A stretch of 64,000 bases of DNA from Comamonas composti DSM 21721 (GCF_000429845.1 NZ_AUCQ01000016.1:54617-118616), one strand, 5' to 3'. Shown: positions 25,983-35,361, counted from the stretch's first letter. The notes: a model not told the origin generated them from the letters alone. Program-made: numbers and translations.

Positions 25983-27545
25983 ATGGCACTGACCAGACGC
26001 GGCTTTATCCATACAGGCTCTGCTTTGGGAGTCGAAACGCTTTGGATGGGAGGGTCGGCCGGGACGAATGCCTGGGCCCAGGAGGGCAAGACCCTGGTGT
26101 TTGCCGCTGCAGGCACGGTGACCAGCAGTTGGGATCCCACATCGCATACGGTGGCGCCCCAGATCACGGCCGAAGGCTTTCTCTACAGCCACTTGACCAA
26201 ATGCCCGATGCGGCCTGGCAATGCCGGCGAGATCCTGCCGGAGCTGGCGACGGATTGGCAAATCGTGGATCAGTACACGCTGGAGTACAAGCTGCGCGAG
26301 GGTGTGAAGTTCCACGACGGCAAGGACTTCTGGGCCGAGGATGTGAAGGCCAGCTTCGAATATGCGAGCCTGACCCAGCGACCGGGGTCGGCCTGGTATC
26401 CGGGGCGTGTCGACGTGGAGGTCGTGGACCGCTACAAGGTCCGGCTCAAGACGCTCAAATACGGCTACCCGGCGCTGAACTTCTGGTATCTGGTGGGCTT
26501 CTTGCCCATCATCTCGGCCAGGGATGTAGGTAACCCCGCCGTTCTCAAGAAGCGCCCGAATGGCACAGGGCCGTTTCGCTATGTGGAGACTCGAGGCGAT
26601 CAGATCATCTTCAAGGCCTTCGAGCACTATCACGAGGGCAAGCCGCAGATAGACAATCTGATCTGGGCCTATGTTCCGGATGCGAATACGCGCGTGCTGG
26701 GCCTGCTCAATGGTCAGTATCACTTGGCCGAGCGCCTGGAACCAGAGCAGTATGTGTCGCTGAAAAAAAGCCCGGGCGTGGTCACGGACCGAAGCCTGTC
26801 CAGCGAGAACAAGTACATCCACTTCCGCTGCAACAAGCCGCCATTCAACGATGTGAGGCTGCGCCTCGCGGCCGTCCATGCCATAGACCGGTCCCAGGTC
26901 TTGACCGTGGTCGGCGATGCGGGGCAGGCCGCGAGCTGCCATCTGTCTCCCGTGAAGTTCGGCTACATCGACCTGCCCAGCTATCCGAAGTTCGATCCCC
27001 GGCGCTCGCAGCAACTGCTGGCCGAGGCAGGCTTTCCCCAAGGGCGAGGCCTGCCCGAGATCGAGTACATCACCTCCGTGGGCTTTTATCCCAAGACCCG
27101 GGAATACAGCGAGCTGATCGCCGCCATGTTGCAAGAGCAGGGCTTCAAGGTAAAGCTCACCACGCTGGAGCCTGCGGCCTGGGAGGAAAGGCTTTACCGG
27201 CGCGCCGATGGCCTGGGGCCTGGCAACATCATCGATGTGGGCTGGATCACGGGCTCGCCCGAGCCTGATCTGGTGCTGCGCCCCAACTACTACTCGAAGT
27301 TCGCGCTGGTCAATGGAATTTCGGATCCCATGATCGATGCCTCTCTGGACAAGGAGCGCAATGCGACCACGATAGAGCAGCGTCTGAAGATCCTGCAGCA
27401 GGAGACGCTGCCGCTGATTGCGGTCAAGGCGCCGAGTTTGTCGCTGTTCTCTTCGGTCTTTCTGCGCGCCATGAGCAAGAACCTCAAGGGCGTGAGCTTC
27501 TCTCCCTATGGACCTGTCGATCTGAGCAAGGCCAGGCTGGTCTGA
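25983..27545 (+). CDS. ABC transporter substrate-binding protein, family 5 (peptide/nickel type)
   Basis: A 520-residue periplasmic receptor. The N-terminus has a twin-arginine-like signal (TRRGFIHTGSALG) with a probable cleavage after AWAQ. The body shows family-5 features such as LATDWQIVDQYTLEYKLREG, VKFHDGKDFWAEDVKASFEY and NGTGPFRY. Family members bind di- or oligopeptides, nickel, opines or other small molecules, so the ligand is open. First gene of a five-gene operon (receptor, two permeases, fused ATPase, SDR). Confidence 0.92.
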   Translation: MALTRRGFIHTGSALGVETLWMGGSAGTNAWAQEGKTLVFAAAGTVTSSWDPTSHTVAPQITAEGFLYSHLTKCPMRPGNAGEILPELATDWQIVDQYTLEYKLREGVKFHDGKDFWAEDVKASFEYASLTQRPGSAWYPGRVDVEVVDRYKVRLKTLKYGYPALNFWYLVGFLPIISARDVGNPAVLKKRPNGTGPFRYVETRGDQIIFKAFEHYHEGKPQIDNLIWAYVPDANTRVLGLLNGQYHLAERLEPEQYVSLKKSPGVVTDRSLSSENKYIHFRCNKPPFNDVRLRLAAVHAIDRSQVLTVVGDAGQAASCHLSPVKFGYIDLPSYPKFDPRRSQQLLAEAGFPQGRGLPEIEYITSVGFYPKTREYSELIAAMLQEQGFKVKLTTLEPAAWEERLYRRADGLGPGNIIDVGWITGSPEPDLVLRPNYYSKFALVNGISDPMIDASLDKERNATTIEQRLKILQQETLPLIAVKAPSLSLFSSVFLRAMSKNLKGVSFSPYGPVDLSKARLV

Positions 27546-27584
27546 GGCTCGGGGTCTGTTCCCTGTCCCAGAGGAAGGAGCGAC

Positions 27585-28574
27585 ATGCGATTTGCCATCG
27601 AGTTCTTCGTAAGGCGCATCAGTCAGGGGCTGGTGATCGTGGTGCTGGTGGCCCTGGCGATCTTCACTCTGCTGCGTGTGGTGCCGGGAGACCCCATGCG
27701 CATCATCCTGGGGCCGATGACGCCGGCCAGCGTCCTTGAGGAAACGGCCGTGAAGCTCGGCCTCCGGGACCCGATTCCCATTCAGTTCGCACGCTTTGCC
27801 GTAGATGTGGCGGGCGGGGATCTTGGGCGATCCTTCATCCGGGGCGCCCAGGGCGGCAGCACAGGGGGCTCGCAGGATGTGCAAAGCGTGGATGAAAGCA
27901 GCCGTGCATCGGTGGCCGGCCTCATTGTGACGGCCTTGCCATATTCGCTGCAGCTCGCCGCTCTGGGAGTGTTTTTTGCATTGTTGCTGGCCTTGCCCAT
28001 CGGCATGGGAGCGGGGCTGCATGCGGGACGCTGGCCCGGGCGGCTCGGGTTGTATGCAAGCTCCTTGCTGGTATCCCTGCCAAATATCTGGGTCGGCGTG
28101 GTGCTGATCTTCCTGCTGTCGGCCCAAACGGGCTGGCTGCCTGCGATTGGCTACCGGGGCTTCGAATACACGGTGATTCCCGCAATGGTGCTGGCGGTGG
28201 AGTTGTCACCGGTCATGATTCGTGCGATCTCGGTGGCCGTGGCGGCAAATCTGGGAGAGAGCTATTTCGATGCGGGTCTGGTGCGCGGCCTGTCCTATCA
28301 CCGCATGGTTACGCGCCATGTGATGCGCAATGCGGCGATTCCGTTGCTCAATCTGTTTGGTGCGCAGATGATCGGCATGCTGCTGGGGGGACTGTTCGTG
28401 GTCGAGTACATCTTCAGTTACCCGGGCATAGGCCTGTTGACCATCAACGCAGTCTTTCAGCGCGACTTCCCCATCATCCAGGCCATGGCCATTCTCGCGA
28501 GCACGGCTCTGGTGTCCATCAACATGCTGGTTGACTTTGCCTCGACCAGCATAGACCGGCGGCTGAAGTTCTGA
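27585..28574 (+). CDS. ABC transporter permease (DppB/OppB type)
   Basis: A 329-residue inner-membrane permease with about six helices. The N-terminal RRISQGLVIVVLVALAIFTL and RVVPGDPM are typical of DppB-type subunits, and the EAA loop that contacts the ATPase is near VRGLSYHRMVTRHVMRNAAI. A periplasmic insertion around residues 87-105 is rich in Gly and Ser. GGAAGGAG precedes the start. The stop overlaps the start of the next permease by one base. Confidence 0.93.
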   Translation: MRFAIEFFVRRISQGLVIVVLVALAIFTLLRVVPGDPMRIILGPMTPASVLEETAVKLGLRDPIPIQFARFAVDVAGGDLGRSFIRGAQGGSTGGSQDVQSVDESSRASVAGLIVTALPYSLQLAALGVFFALLLALPIGMGAGLHAGRWPGRLGLYASSLLVSLPNIWVGVVLIFLLSAQTGWLPAIGYRGFEYTVIPAMVLAVELSPVMIRAISVAVAANLGESYFDAGLVRGLSYHRMVTRHVMRNAAIPLLNLFGAQMIGMLLGGLFVVEYIFSYPGIGLLTINAVFQRDFPIIQAMAILASTALVSINMLVDFASTSIDRRLKF

Positions 28575-29512
28575 TGCCGCGCCGCAACCAGCCACCAGAA
28601 CGCGCAGTTGCTGCCATGGACAAACCGCCGATACGCCGTGCGATGCATGTGGGCGTGCGGGCGCGCATCTGGCACAGCGCCTGGTCTCATCCGGAAATGA
28701 AGCTGGCCTGCATGATCTTTGCAGCCCTGGTGCTGATGGTGCTGCTGTGTCCCTGGTTGACGGATGCATCGGCGACGCGCATGAATGTGGATCAGCGCTT
28801 TCTGCCGCCGGCCTTCATGGAGGGCGGAAGCAGCCGGCATTGGCTGGGCACGGACCAGCTCGGGCGGGACCTGCTGCTGCGCTCTTTGCTGGGCTTGCGC
28901 AATGCGTTTGCGATCGCCGTGGTCAGCGTGCTGGGCATGTTCGCTCTGGGCTGCGCTGTGGGCATTTTTTCGGGCTATCGCGGTGGCTGGGTGGACGTCG
29001 CCCTGATGCGGCTGACCGATGTACAGATGTCCATTCCCGTGGTGATTCTGGCGATCACCATCCTCGGCATGTCGCGGCCCACGGCTGGCTCCATCATTGT
29101 GGTGTTGATTCTGTCGAGCTGGCCGGTGTATGCGAGGGTGGCGCGCGGAGTCACCCTGGCGGAGCGGCAAAAGGAGTATGTGCGCGCAGCCAGGATTCTG
29201 GGTGCTTCGGATCTGCGCATCATGCTCAGGCACATCGCCCCGGGCGTGCTGCCGTCCATGGCTTTTGTGGCCGTGCTGGATGTGGCGCGCATGATGATTT
29301 TTGAAGCCATCTTCGGCTTCATTGGCATAGGCATGCAGCCTCCAACGCCGACTTTCGGAAGCATTATTTCCTCGGGCACGCAATACCTTCTCAATGCCTG
29401 GTGGATCACCATTGTTCCGGGCATTTTTCTGACCCTGTCCCTGGGCAGTCTCAACCTCATGGGTGGGGTCTGGGAGCGTGCGCGCAACCGCGTCCTGCAA
29501 GGAGTCGAGTGA
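28574..29512 (+). CDS. ABC transporter permease (DppC/OppC type)
   Basis: A 312-residue permease with about six helices. It shows the DppC hallmarks HWLGTDQLGRDLLLRSLLG (about residues 92-110) and the EAA loop ARILGASDLRIMLRHIAPG. It partners with the upstream DppB-type subunit to form the membrane channel. The start overlaps the preceding stop and its own stop overlaps the next start (ATG at 29512), so the three genes are tightly coupled. Confidence 0.93.
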   Translation: MPRRNQPPERAVAAMDKPPIRRAMHVGVRARIWHSAWSHPEMKLACMIFAALVLMVLLCPWLTDASATRMNVDQRFLPPAFMEGGSSRHWLGTDQLGRDLLLRSLLGLRNAFAIAVVSVLGMFALGCAVGIFSGYRGGWVDVALMRLTDVQMSIPVVILAITILGMSRPTAGSIIVVLILSSWPVYARVARGVTLAERQKEYVRAARILGASDLRIMLRHIAPGVLPSMAFVAVLDVARMMIFEAIFGFIGIGMQPPTPTFGSIISSGTQYLLNAWWITIVPGIFLTLSLGSLNLMGGVWERARNRVLQGVE

Positions 29513-31416
29513 TGCGCTTATCCATCTGGAGCAATGGGGTGAGAGTTCAGGCCGCAGATGTAATCCTGAGCGTGCAAGACCTGTCGGTCGAGCTGCGTGC
29601 GGCAGGGGCCTGCCGTCCATTGTTGTCGGAGGTCAGTTTTGAGCTCGAGCGTGGCGCGGTGCTCGGCGTCATAGGCGAGAGCGGATCGGGCAAGACGGTG
29701 CTGTGCCGTGCCCTGGTCAACTGGCTGAGACCTCCTTTGCATGCGGTGGGCGGCCAGGTCTTTTATGCAGGCAGGAATCTGCTTGCATGCAGTGCACGCG
29801 AAATGGCTGATTTGCGTGGCCGGGAAATCGCCTACATCGGCGCCAATCCCGCGAGCGCGCTTGACCCCACGATGCCCGTGGGGACGCAGATCCTGGAGAA
29901 GCTGCAGTCCGTGATTCCGGGCATGAGCAGGGATCAGGCCTTGCGGCGCGTGATCGATCTGCTCGATGCGGTCCGGATCCCGTCTGCGGCCAAGCGCTTT
30001 CATGAATATCCTTTCCAGTTCAGCGGAGGAATGATGCAGCGCGCGCTCATCGTCGATGCACTGGTCTCAAACCCCCTGCTGCTGATTGCCGACAACATCA
30101 CCCAGCCGCTCGATGTGACGGTGGCAGCGCAGATACTGCGGCTGCTCAAGGAGCTTCAGCAGGCCTACAGCACGGCCATTGTTTTTGTTTCCTCCCAACT
30201 GGGAGTCGTCAGCGAGATTGCAGACCGGGTCCTGGTGCTCAATCAGGGGCGTGTGGTCGAGCAGGCGCCCGTGGCCCGTTTGCTGGTCAGTCCCGCGCAT
30301 GCCTATACGCGAGCCCTGCTCGATCGCGTGCCGCGTGTCTGGGGCATTCCGGCACCGGCGCGGCCTCTGCCTGGCCAGCCCGTGCTGGAGGTCAGGGCAG
30401 TGACGAAAACCTATGTCCAGCGCGATCGCAATGCCTTTTTTACCTACAGCAAGGTGCATGCGGTGCGCGGCGTCTCGTTTTGCGTGAGGCGCGGGGAGAA
30501 CCTGGGCATCATCGGTGAATCGGGTTGTGGCAAGTCGACCTTGTCGCGTCTGCTCAGCAGCCTGGAGCAGCCGGATGCGGGCAGCATCCACTTCGATGGT
30601 CATGATCTGAAAGGCCTGGAGCGCAGGGCGCTGATGCGTGTGCGTCAGCGTTTTCAGTTGCTGCTGCAGGATCCGTATGGCGCCATCGTCTCCCATGCGA
30701 GCATCGGGCGCACGATAGCCGAGCCCTTGCTGGTGCACGGGCTGGCCAGCGGGCAGCCACTGCGCCGGCGCGTGACCGAGGCCATGGCCGAGGTCGGCCT
30801 GGCACCGGACCTGTATGACAGCCTGCCCGTGGGGCTGAGCGCGGGGCAGCGCCAGCGCGTGAACATTGCGCGTGCCCTGGTGCTTGAACCTGAGCTGCTC
30901 ATCCTCGATGAAACGCTCTCGGCCCTGGACCAGGTGGAGCAGGCCAAGCTGCTCGATCTTTTTCAGGGTCTGCAGGAGCGGCGTGGCATCACCTATGTCT
31001 ACATTTCGCACGACCTGGCCATGGTGCGCCGCGTGTGTTCGCGCATTGCGGTCATGTATCTGGGACGCATCGTCGAGCTTTCCGACAACCAGGCTTTGTT
31101 CGAGCAGGGCTCTCACCCTTACACGCGGGCCTTGCTGAGTGCCGCGCCCACGCTGGAGAGAAGACCCTATAGCCGCCAGACCTATCTGCTCGAGGGCGAG
31201 CCTCCGGATCCCGTGAACATTGCGCCGGGTTGCAGCTTCAGAAGCCGCTGCCCTTTCGCCATGGCGCAGTGCGCGAGTCAGGATCCGGTCCTGAGGTCGG
31301 TCGCGGCCGAGAGCCAGGTGGCCTGCCACTTCGATGCCGCGCACATGCCGGTGCAGCGGCCCCAGGCTATGCCCATGAAGAATGCAGCCCCTCTTTCTCA
31401 CCAGACAAAGGAGTGA
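29512..31416 (+). CDS. Fused double ABC ATPase (DppD-DppF type) with degenerate first site
   Basis: A 634-residue protein with two nucleotide-binding domains. Domain 2 is complete: Walker A GESGCGKS (335-342), Q386, signature LSAGQ (442-446), D466-E467 and H500. Domain 1 keeps Walker A GESGSGKT (55-62) and the signature FSGGM (170-174), but the Q-loop Gln is replaced (YIGANP), the Walker B Glu is Asn (IADN, residue 195) and the H-loop His is Ser (FVSSQL, residue 228). Domain 1 is therefore expected to bind but not hydrolyse ATP. A C-terminal oligopeptide-transporter extension with CSFRSRCPFAMAQC is present. Confidence 0.92.
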   Translation: MRLSIWSNGVRVQAADVILSVQDLSVELRAAGACRPLLSEVSFELERGAVLGVIGESGSGKTVLCRALVNWLRPPLHAVGGQVFYAGRNLLACSAREMADLRGREIAYIGANPASALDPTMPVGTQILEKLQSVIPGMSRDQALRRVIDLLDAVRIPSAAKRFHEYPFQFSGGMMQRALIVDALVSNPLLLIADNITQPLDVTVAAQILRLLKELQQAYSTAIVFVSSQLGVVSEIADRVLVLNQGRVVEQAPVARLLVSPAHAYTRALLDRVPRVWGIPAPARPLPGQPVLEVRAVTKTYVQRDRNAFFTYSKVHAVRGVSFCVRRGENLGIIGESGCGKSTLSRLLSSLEQPDAGSIHFDGHDLKGLERRALMRVRQRFQLLLQDPYGAIVSHASIGRTIAEPLLVHGLASGQPLRRRVTEAMAEVGLAPDLYDSLPVGLSAGQRQRVNIARALVLEPELLILDETLSALDQVEQAKLLDLFQGLQERRGITYVYISHDLAMVRRVCSRIAVMYLGRIVELSDNQALFEQGSHPYTRALLSAAPTLERRPYSRQTYLLEGEPPDPVNIAPGCSFRSRCPFAMAQCASQDPVLRSVAAESQVACHFDAAHMPVQRPQAMPMKNAAPLSHQTKE

Positions 31417-31418
31417 CG

Positions 31419-32177
31419 ATGAGACTCAAAGGAAAACGTGCCTTGCTCATTGGTGCGGCCACGGGCATAGGCCGGGCCTGTGCGAGAGACTTCGCACGCC
31501 ATGGAGCGAGCCTGGTCGTGGCCGACATCAACGAGACAGGCCTGGTCGAGACAGTGGCCCTGGCGCAAGAGCAAGGGGCATCGGCCCATGGCCTGGTCTG
31601 CGATGTGGGGCAAGAGGCGTCGGTGCGCGAAGCTGTAGAGCAGGCCGAGAGCCTGCTGGGCGGGCTGGATACCTTGGTGTTTCTGGCCGGCTATATGCGT
31701 ACCGGGGCTGTGGACCAGTTCGCGGCCCAGACCTGGGATGCGATCTTCGATGTGAATGCACGGGGGACGTTCTTTGCGGCCAAGCATGGTGCAGCGGCTT
31801 TGCGCAGAGCAGGCGGGGGCAGCATCACGACCACGGCTTCACTTGCGGGCCTCAGAGGTGCGCCTGGCATGACGGCCTATGCTGCAGCCAAGGGGGCTGT
31901 GATTGCCTTCACCACGGCCTTGGCGCAAGAACTTGCGCCCGATGGCATACGGGTGAATGCGGTACTGCCCGGCTGGATCGATACGCCCTTCAACACCCCG
32001 GCCATCGAATACATGGGTGGGGCACTGCCTCATGCGGAAATTGTGCGCCGGGCCGTCCCTTTGGGGCGGCAGGGGACGCCGCAGGAGGTTTCTCCGATCT
32101 ATGTTTTTCTGGCTTCGGACGAGGCTGGATACATCACGGCCAAGGCCATGATGGTCGATGGAGGCATGGCGCATTAG
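31419..32177 (+). CDS. SDR family NAD(P)-dependent oxidoreductase
   Basis: A 252-residue classical short-chain dehydrogenase. The cofactor motif is IGAATGIGRACARDF (about residues 11-25); the catalytic residues are the Ser in TTTASLAG and the YAAAK tetrad segment around residues 150-154. AAAGGAG precedes the ATG three bases after the ATPase stop, so it belongs to the transporter operon and may act on the imported compound. The substrate is unknown. Confidence 0.92.
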   Translation: MRLKGKRALLIGAATGIGRACARDFARHGASLVVADINETGLVETVALAQEQGASAHGLVCDVGQEASVREAVEQAESLLGGLDTLVFLAGYMRTGAVDQFAAQTWDAIFDVNARGTFFAAKHGAAALRRAGGGSITTTASLAGLRGAPGMTAYAAAKGAVIAFTTALAQELAPDGIRVNAVLPGWIDTPFNTPAIEYMGGALPHAEIVRRAVPLGRQGTPQEVSPIYVFLASDEAGYITAKAMMVDGGMAH

Positions 32178-32274
32178 TCCGGTTGCCGCGCCGGTGGCCG
32201 GCTGCGCGGCAGAATATGTGCTGGAGTCTTGCAGGGCAGGCGCTTGCGGGGCGGTGAAGAACAAGGCACACGGA

Positions 32275-32973
32275 ATGGAAATGCTTGTATTGAAGAGACG
32301 ACGCGCAGACTTCGAGGCCGTCATCGTCGACCTGGACGGCACCATGGTCGACACGCTGGGTGACTTTGTCCAGGCCCTGCAGCGCATGCTGGCCGACCTG
32401 GGGTTGCCCGGCATCGACCCAGGGGCCATCGAGGCCATGGTGGGAAAGGGGTCGGAACACCTGATCCGCAGCGTGCTGGCTCATGTGCGGGCACAGGATG
32501 TCGAAGCACTTTACGCGCAGGCCTGGCAGCGCTATCAGCATCACTATCTGCAGATCAATGGGCAGTTCTCCAGGGTTTATCCGGGCGTGGTCGAAGGGCT
32601 TGAATCCCTGAGGGGGCAAGGCCTCAAGCTCGCCTGCCTGACCAACAAGCCGTTGTCGTTTGCTCTCCCTTTGCTGCAGTCCAAAGGACTGGATGTTTTT
32701 TTCGATCAGGTGTTTGGCGGCGATTCGTTTGCGCGCAAGAAGCCTGATTCCTTGCCCTTGCTCAAGACCTGCGAGGCCCTGGACAGCGACCCCGTGCGCA
32801 CTTTGATGCTCGGCGATTCCAGCAACGATGCCCAGGCGGCGCGGGCTGCAGGCTGTGCGGTGGTGCTGGTCAGCTATGGCTACAACCACGGCCGGCCCGT
32901 GAGCGAGGTCGATGCCGACGGCGTTATCGATTCCCTGGCGGAACTCGCCGTCCGCTCCTCGCCGGCAGATTGA
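32275..32973 (+). CDS. gph: HAD family phosphatase (phosphoglycolate phosphatase-like)
   Basis: A 232-residue HAD hydrolase with motif I VIVDLDGTMVDT (about residues 15-26), motif II CLTNKP, motif III RKKPDSLPLL and motif IV MLGDSSNDAQAA. Phosphoglycolate phosphatase lies next to rpe and trpE in many beta-proteobacteria, which supports the call; here the two neighbours are each displaced by inserted modules. The ATG at 32275 was chosen over frames reaching into the SDR gene; another ATG follows at 32281. Confidence 0.88.
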   Translation: MEMLVLKRRRADFEAVIVDLDGTMVDTLGDFVQALQRMLADLGLPGIDPGAIEAMVGKGSEHLIRSVLAHVRAQDVEALYAQAWQRYQHHYLQINGQFSRVYPGVVEGLESLRGQGLKLACLTNKPLSFALPLLQSKGLDVFFDQVFGGDSFARKKPDSLPLLKTCEALDSDPVRTLMLGDSSNDAQAARAAGCAVVLVSYGYNHGRPVSEVDADGVIDSLAELAVRSSPAD

Positions 32974-33123
32974 GAAGCGCTTTGCTGATCAAAGAAAGCG
33001 GGATGCGGAAAAATCGTGCATTTTAATGTGTGATTTTGCATTTTGTTAATATCGAGCGCTTTGCCGATTGTTGCCGCGTGCCTTAGCGCCGGGGCCGGTT
33101 ACGACTAGGAGGAAGCGCTAAAA

Positions 33124-34422
33124 ATGCACGGACTGCACCTGACTGCCGATCTGTACCAATGCAAGGGCGATGAGCGCTACATGCTCGATGCCGATGTCAT
33201 CGCCACGCTGTGTCGCACCCAGACCGAGATGGCGGGCCTGACCTTGGTGGATGACCGTTGGGTCAAATTCCCGGACTATCAAGGCGAGCCCGGCGGGGTC
33301 ACCGGCACGGTGCTGCTGGCTGAGTCCCACTTGGCGATCCACACCTGGCCCGAGACGGGCAATGTCACCATCGACGTCTATGTCTGCAATTTCTCTGCGG
33401 ACAATTCGGGTAGGGCCCGAGCCCTCATGGAAGGCGTGATTGCCGCCTATGCGCCAGAGCGAGTGGTGCGCCAGCACTTGATGCGCGGCGATATCGGGCC
33501 ACAGGGTTCGCAGCAGCCACTGCCCGAATCCAACACCGGTGATCATGGCGACTGGGCGCTGGAGTCTCTGACGGCTCACACCCGCTTTGGCTGGCGGGTT
33601 ACGCAGCGCCAGGCCTTGCAAACGCCTTTCCAGAAAATGGAGTTGTTGCACACCCCGCAGTTCGGCAAGGTGCTGAGGCTGGACGGCCGCTTCATGACTT
33701 CGGAGGGGGAAGAGTTTTTCTACCACGAAGCCCTGGTACATCCAGCGACCGTGGCCCATGCCGCACCGCGCAAGGCCTTGATCCTCGGCGGTGGCGATGG
33801 AGGGGCAGCGCAAGAGCTGCTCAAGCACCCCAGTATCGAACAAGTGGTGGTGGCCGAGCTCGACCAGGCCGTGGTTGATGCGGCACGCGAGCATTTGCAC
33901 AAGGTACATGGCGGTGCCTTCGACAATCCGCGCCTGGATCTGCGCATAGGCGATGGCGTGGCCATGATAGAGAGCACGGATGAGCGCTTTGATCTGGCCT
34001 TGATGGATTTGACCGACCCCGATACACCGGCGAGTGCCCTGTATTCGGATGCGGCGCTGGCACGCATGAAGCGTGTTCTGGCTCCTGGTGGCGCTCTGGT
34101 GTTGCATCTGGGCAGTCCGGTGTTCCATGGCGAACAGGTGAGCAGCCTGGTCGCGAGCCTGCGTGAGCAATTTGCAGTCGTGCGCTGCTATGGTCTTTAT
34201 ATCCCGCTGTATGGAGCCTATTGGGGCATGGCCGTGGCATCGGACAGCCTGGATGCAGCGGCGCTGTCGCAAGCCCAGTTGCGCCAGCGCCTGGCCGAGC
34301 GCGAGCTTGGCGACCTGAGCTACTACAACGCAGAGGTTCACTCGGCGCTGTTCGCCCTGCCCAATTACTACCGTGCTCTCGTCGAGGCCAGGGAGCCGGA
34401 GGAACAGGCCTGCGTCCTGTAG
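33124..34422 (+). CDS. Fusion of S-adenosylmethionine decarboxylase (SpeD) and spermidine synthase (SpeE)
   Basis: A 432-residue fusion. Residues 1-125 are a class-1B SpeD proenzyme: ESHLAIHTWPE holds the pyruvoyl-forming Ser68 and His73, and Cys88 lies in DVYVCN. Residues about 150-415 are an aminopropyltransferase with EEFFYHEALVHP, the SAM-type loop GGGDGGAAQEL (222-232) and the catalytic DLTDP (295-299). One chain could make decarboxylated SAM and then spermidine from putrescine. Because some SpeD homologues have changed substrate, activity is inferred. AGGAGG lies ten bases before the ATG. A degenerate family A arm follows the stop (34426-34445). Confidence 0.92.
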   Translation: MHGLHLTADLYQCKGDERYMLDADVIATLCRTQTEMAGLTLVDDRWVKFPDYQGEPGGVTGTVLLAESHLAIHTWPETGNVTIDVYVCNFSADNSGRARALMEGVIAAYAPERVVRQHLMRGDIGPQGSQQPLPESNTGDHGDWALESLTAHTRFGWRVTQRQALQTPFQKMELLHTPQFGKVLRLDGRFMTSEGEEFFYHEALVHPATVAHAAPRKALILGGGDGGAAQELLKHPSIEQVVVAELDQAVVDAAREHLHKVHGGAFDNPRLDLRIGDGVAMIESTDERFDLALMDLTDPDTPASALYSDAALARMKRVLAPGGALVLHLGSPVFHGEQVSSLVASLREQFAVVRCYGLYIPLYGAYWGMAVASDSLDAAALSQAQLRQRLAERELGDLSYYNAEVHSALFALPNYYRALVEAREPEEQACVL

Positions 34423-34474
34423 TCCTCAGAGCATGTTCATGAGTCGGGGCGTGCGATCTCCCCTGCCGGCTCTC

Positions 34475-34747
34475 TAAGAGCGTGTTCACGATCTCCTCGC
34501 GGCGCGCCAGTGTCTTTGCGGGATGGGATACGAGGCGCGACACCGCAGCAATAGCCGTGTTATTGCGAGGATTCGCAACGCTGTAGACCGCCCGCAAAAG
34601 GCACTGTCCCGAAGGGTTGGTGCGAAATCGGGCGATTTCTTCGCGCTGGCCCTTGCTTGCACCCCGGTGCAAGCTGCGGCCCATCGACTCGAACTCATCC
34701 CGATTGCGCTTCAACGCGCCTGCATAGAGATCGTGAACACGCTCTAA
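34475..34747. mobile_element. MITE-like element with 19-base terminal inverted repeats (family A, full copy)
   Basis: AGAGCGTGTTCACGATCTC at 34477-34495 has its perfect reverse complement at 34727-34745. The element of about 273 bases encodes no transposase. Small frames inside it (for example one ending EIVNTL at the right arm) look like by-products. Its first 71 bases recur at 25576-25647, and isolated arms occur at 2782, 7396, 11350 and 39493. The right arm supplies the stop codon (TAG) of the convergent chalcone-isomerase-like gene. Confidence 0.75.
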
Positions 34748-35361
34748 CCGCCGAGCAGCTCTTTCTTGAGTTGCTCATCCGCCGGCTTGGGGCCTAGCCA
34801 GATACCCAGCAAAGCCTGGAAGAACTCGGGCTCTGGCATGGGCTGGCCCTGAGCCTGGCCCTTGACCTTGATCGAGGTGCCCTGGCCCGGAACCCATTCC
34901 ATCTCGAAGGTTTCACCGGGCAGCAGCTTTTTGTGCCGGGAGAAGATCTCGCTGATGCGCAAAACCCCGGATACCAGACGTGAAAAGCGTGCGTGCTCCA
35001 TGTTGTCCTCCATGCCGCGCGTGAACAGCCTGCCAAGCTCGTTGGCATCGATTTCCCGCAGCATGGTCACGCTCAGGCGCTTGGGACCCGGCAGCGAACT
35101 GATCTGCTCCAGACTGGTGCTGGGCTTTTCGAGATAGAGCCCTGCAGCATAGACTTTGAAAATGGCTTTGTAGCGAATGCCTGCACCGTTGAGCTGCAGG
35201 CTCTGGCCGGCAAGGCTGAGCTGCTCTGCGTAGTTCACGCCTCCCACGCTGCGTTGGGTGCCGGTGTCGGCATGACCGGCTCCAGCAAGGCCAAGTCCTG
35301 CGACAAGTGCAAGAGCGGCCAGGGCGCGCATGGGGGGCGTAGAACGGAAGGCTGGGCTCAT
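34744..35361 (-). CDS. Exported chalcone isomerase-like domain protein
   Basis: A 205-residue protein with a signal peptide (hydrophobic ALAALALVAGLGLAGAG, cleavage near GHA). The rest is the chalcone isomerase-like domain of the bacterial type: LNGAGIRYKAIFKVYAAGLYL near the N-terminus of the mature protein and a conserved REIDANELGRLFTRGMEDN segment. Such periplasmic proteins have no demonstrated flavonoid activity in most bacteria. The ATG at 35361 has AGGAGAG upstream. The stop codon lies inside the family A element. Confidence 0.85.
   Translation of the reverse strand: MSPAFRSTPPMRALAALALVAGLGLAGAGHADTGTQRSVGGVNYAEQLSLAGQSLQLNGAGIRYKAIFKVYAAGLYLEKPSTSLEQISSLPGPKRLSVTMLREIDANELGRLFTRGMEDNMEHARFSRLVSGVLRISEIFSRHKKLLPGETFEMEWVPGQGTSIKVKGQAQGQPMPEPEFFQALLGIWLGPKPADEQLKKELLGG

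Noticed and set aside
25890..28127. A 745-codon minus-strand frame opposite the ABC receptor and permease
   Set aside because: Antisense shadow of a strongly supported operon; no domain or start signal.
34523..34747. A 74-residue protein ending EIVNTL
   Set aside because: The frame lies wholly inside the inverted-repeat element and its end is the repeat arm; no ribosome binding site or domain.
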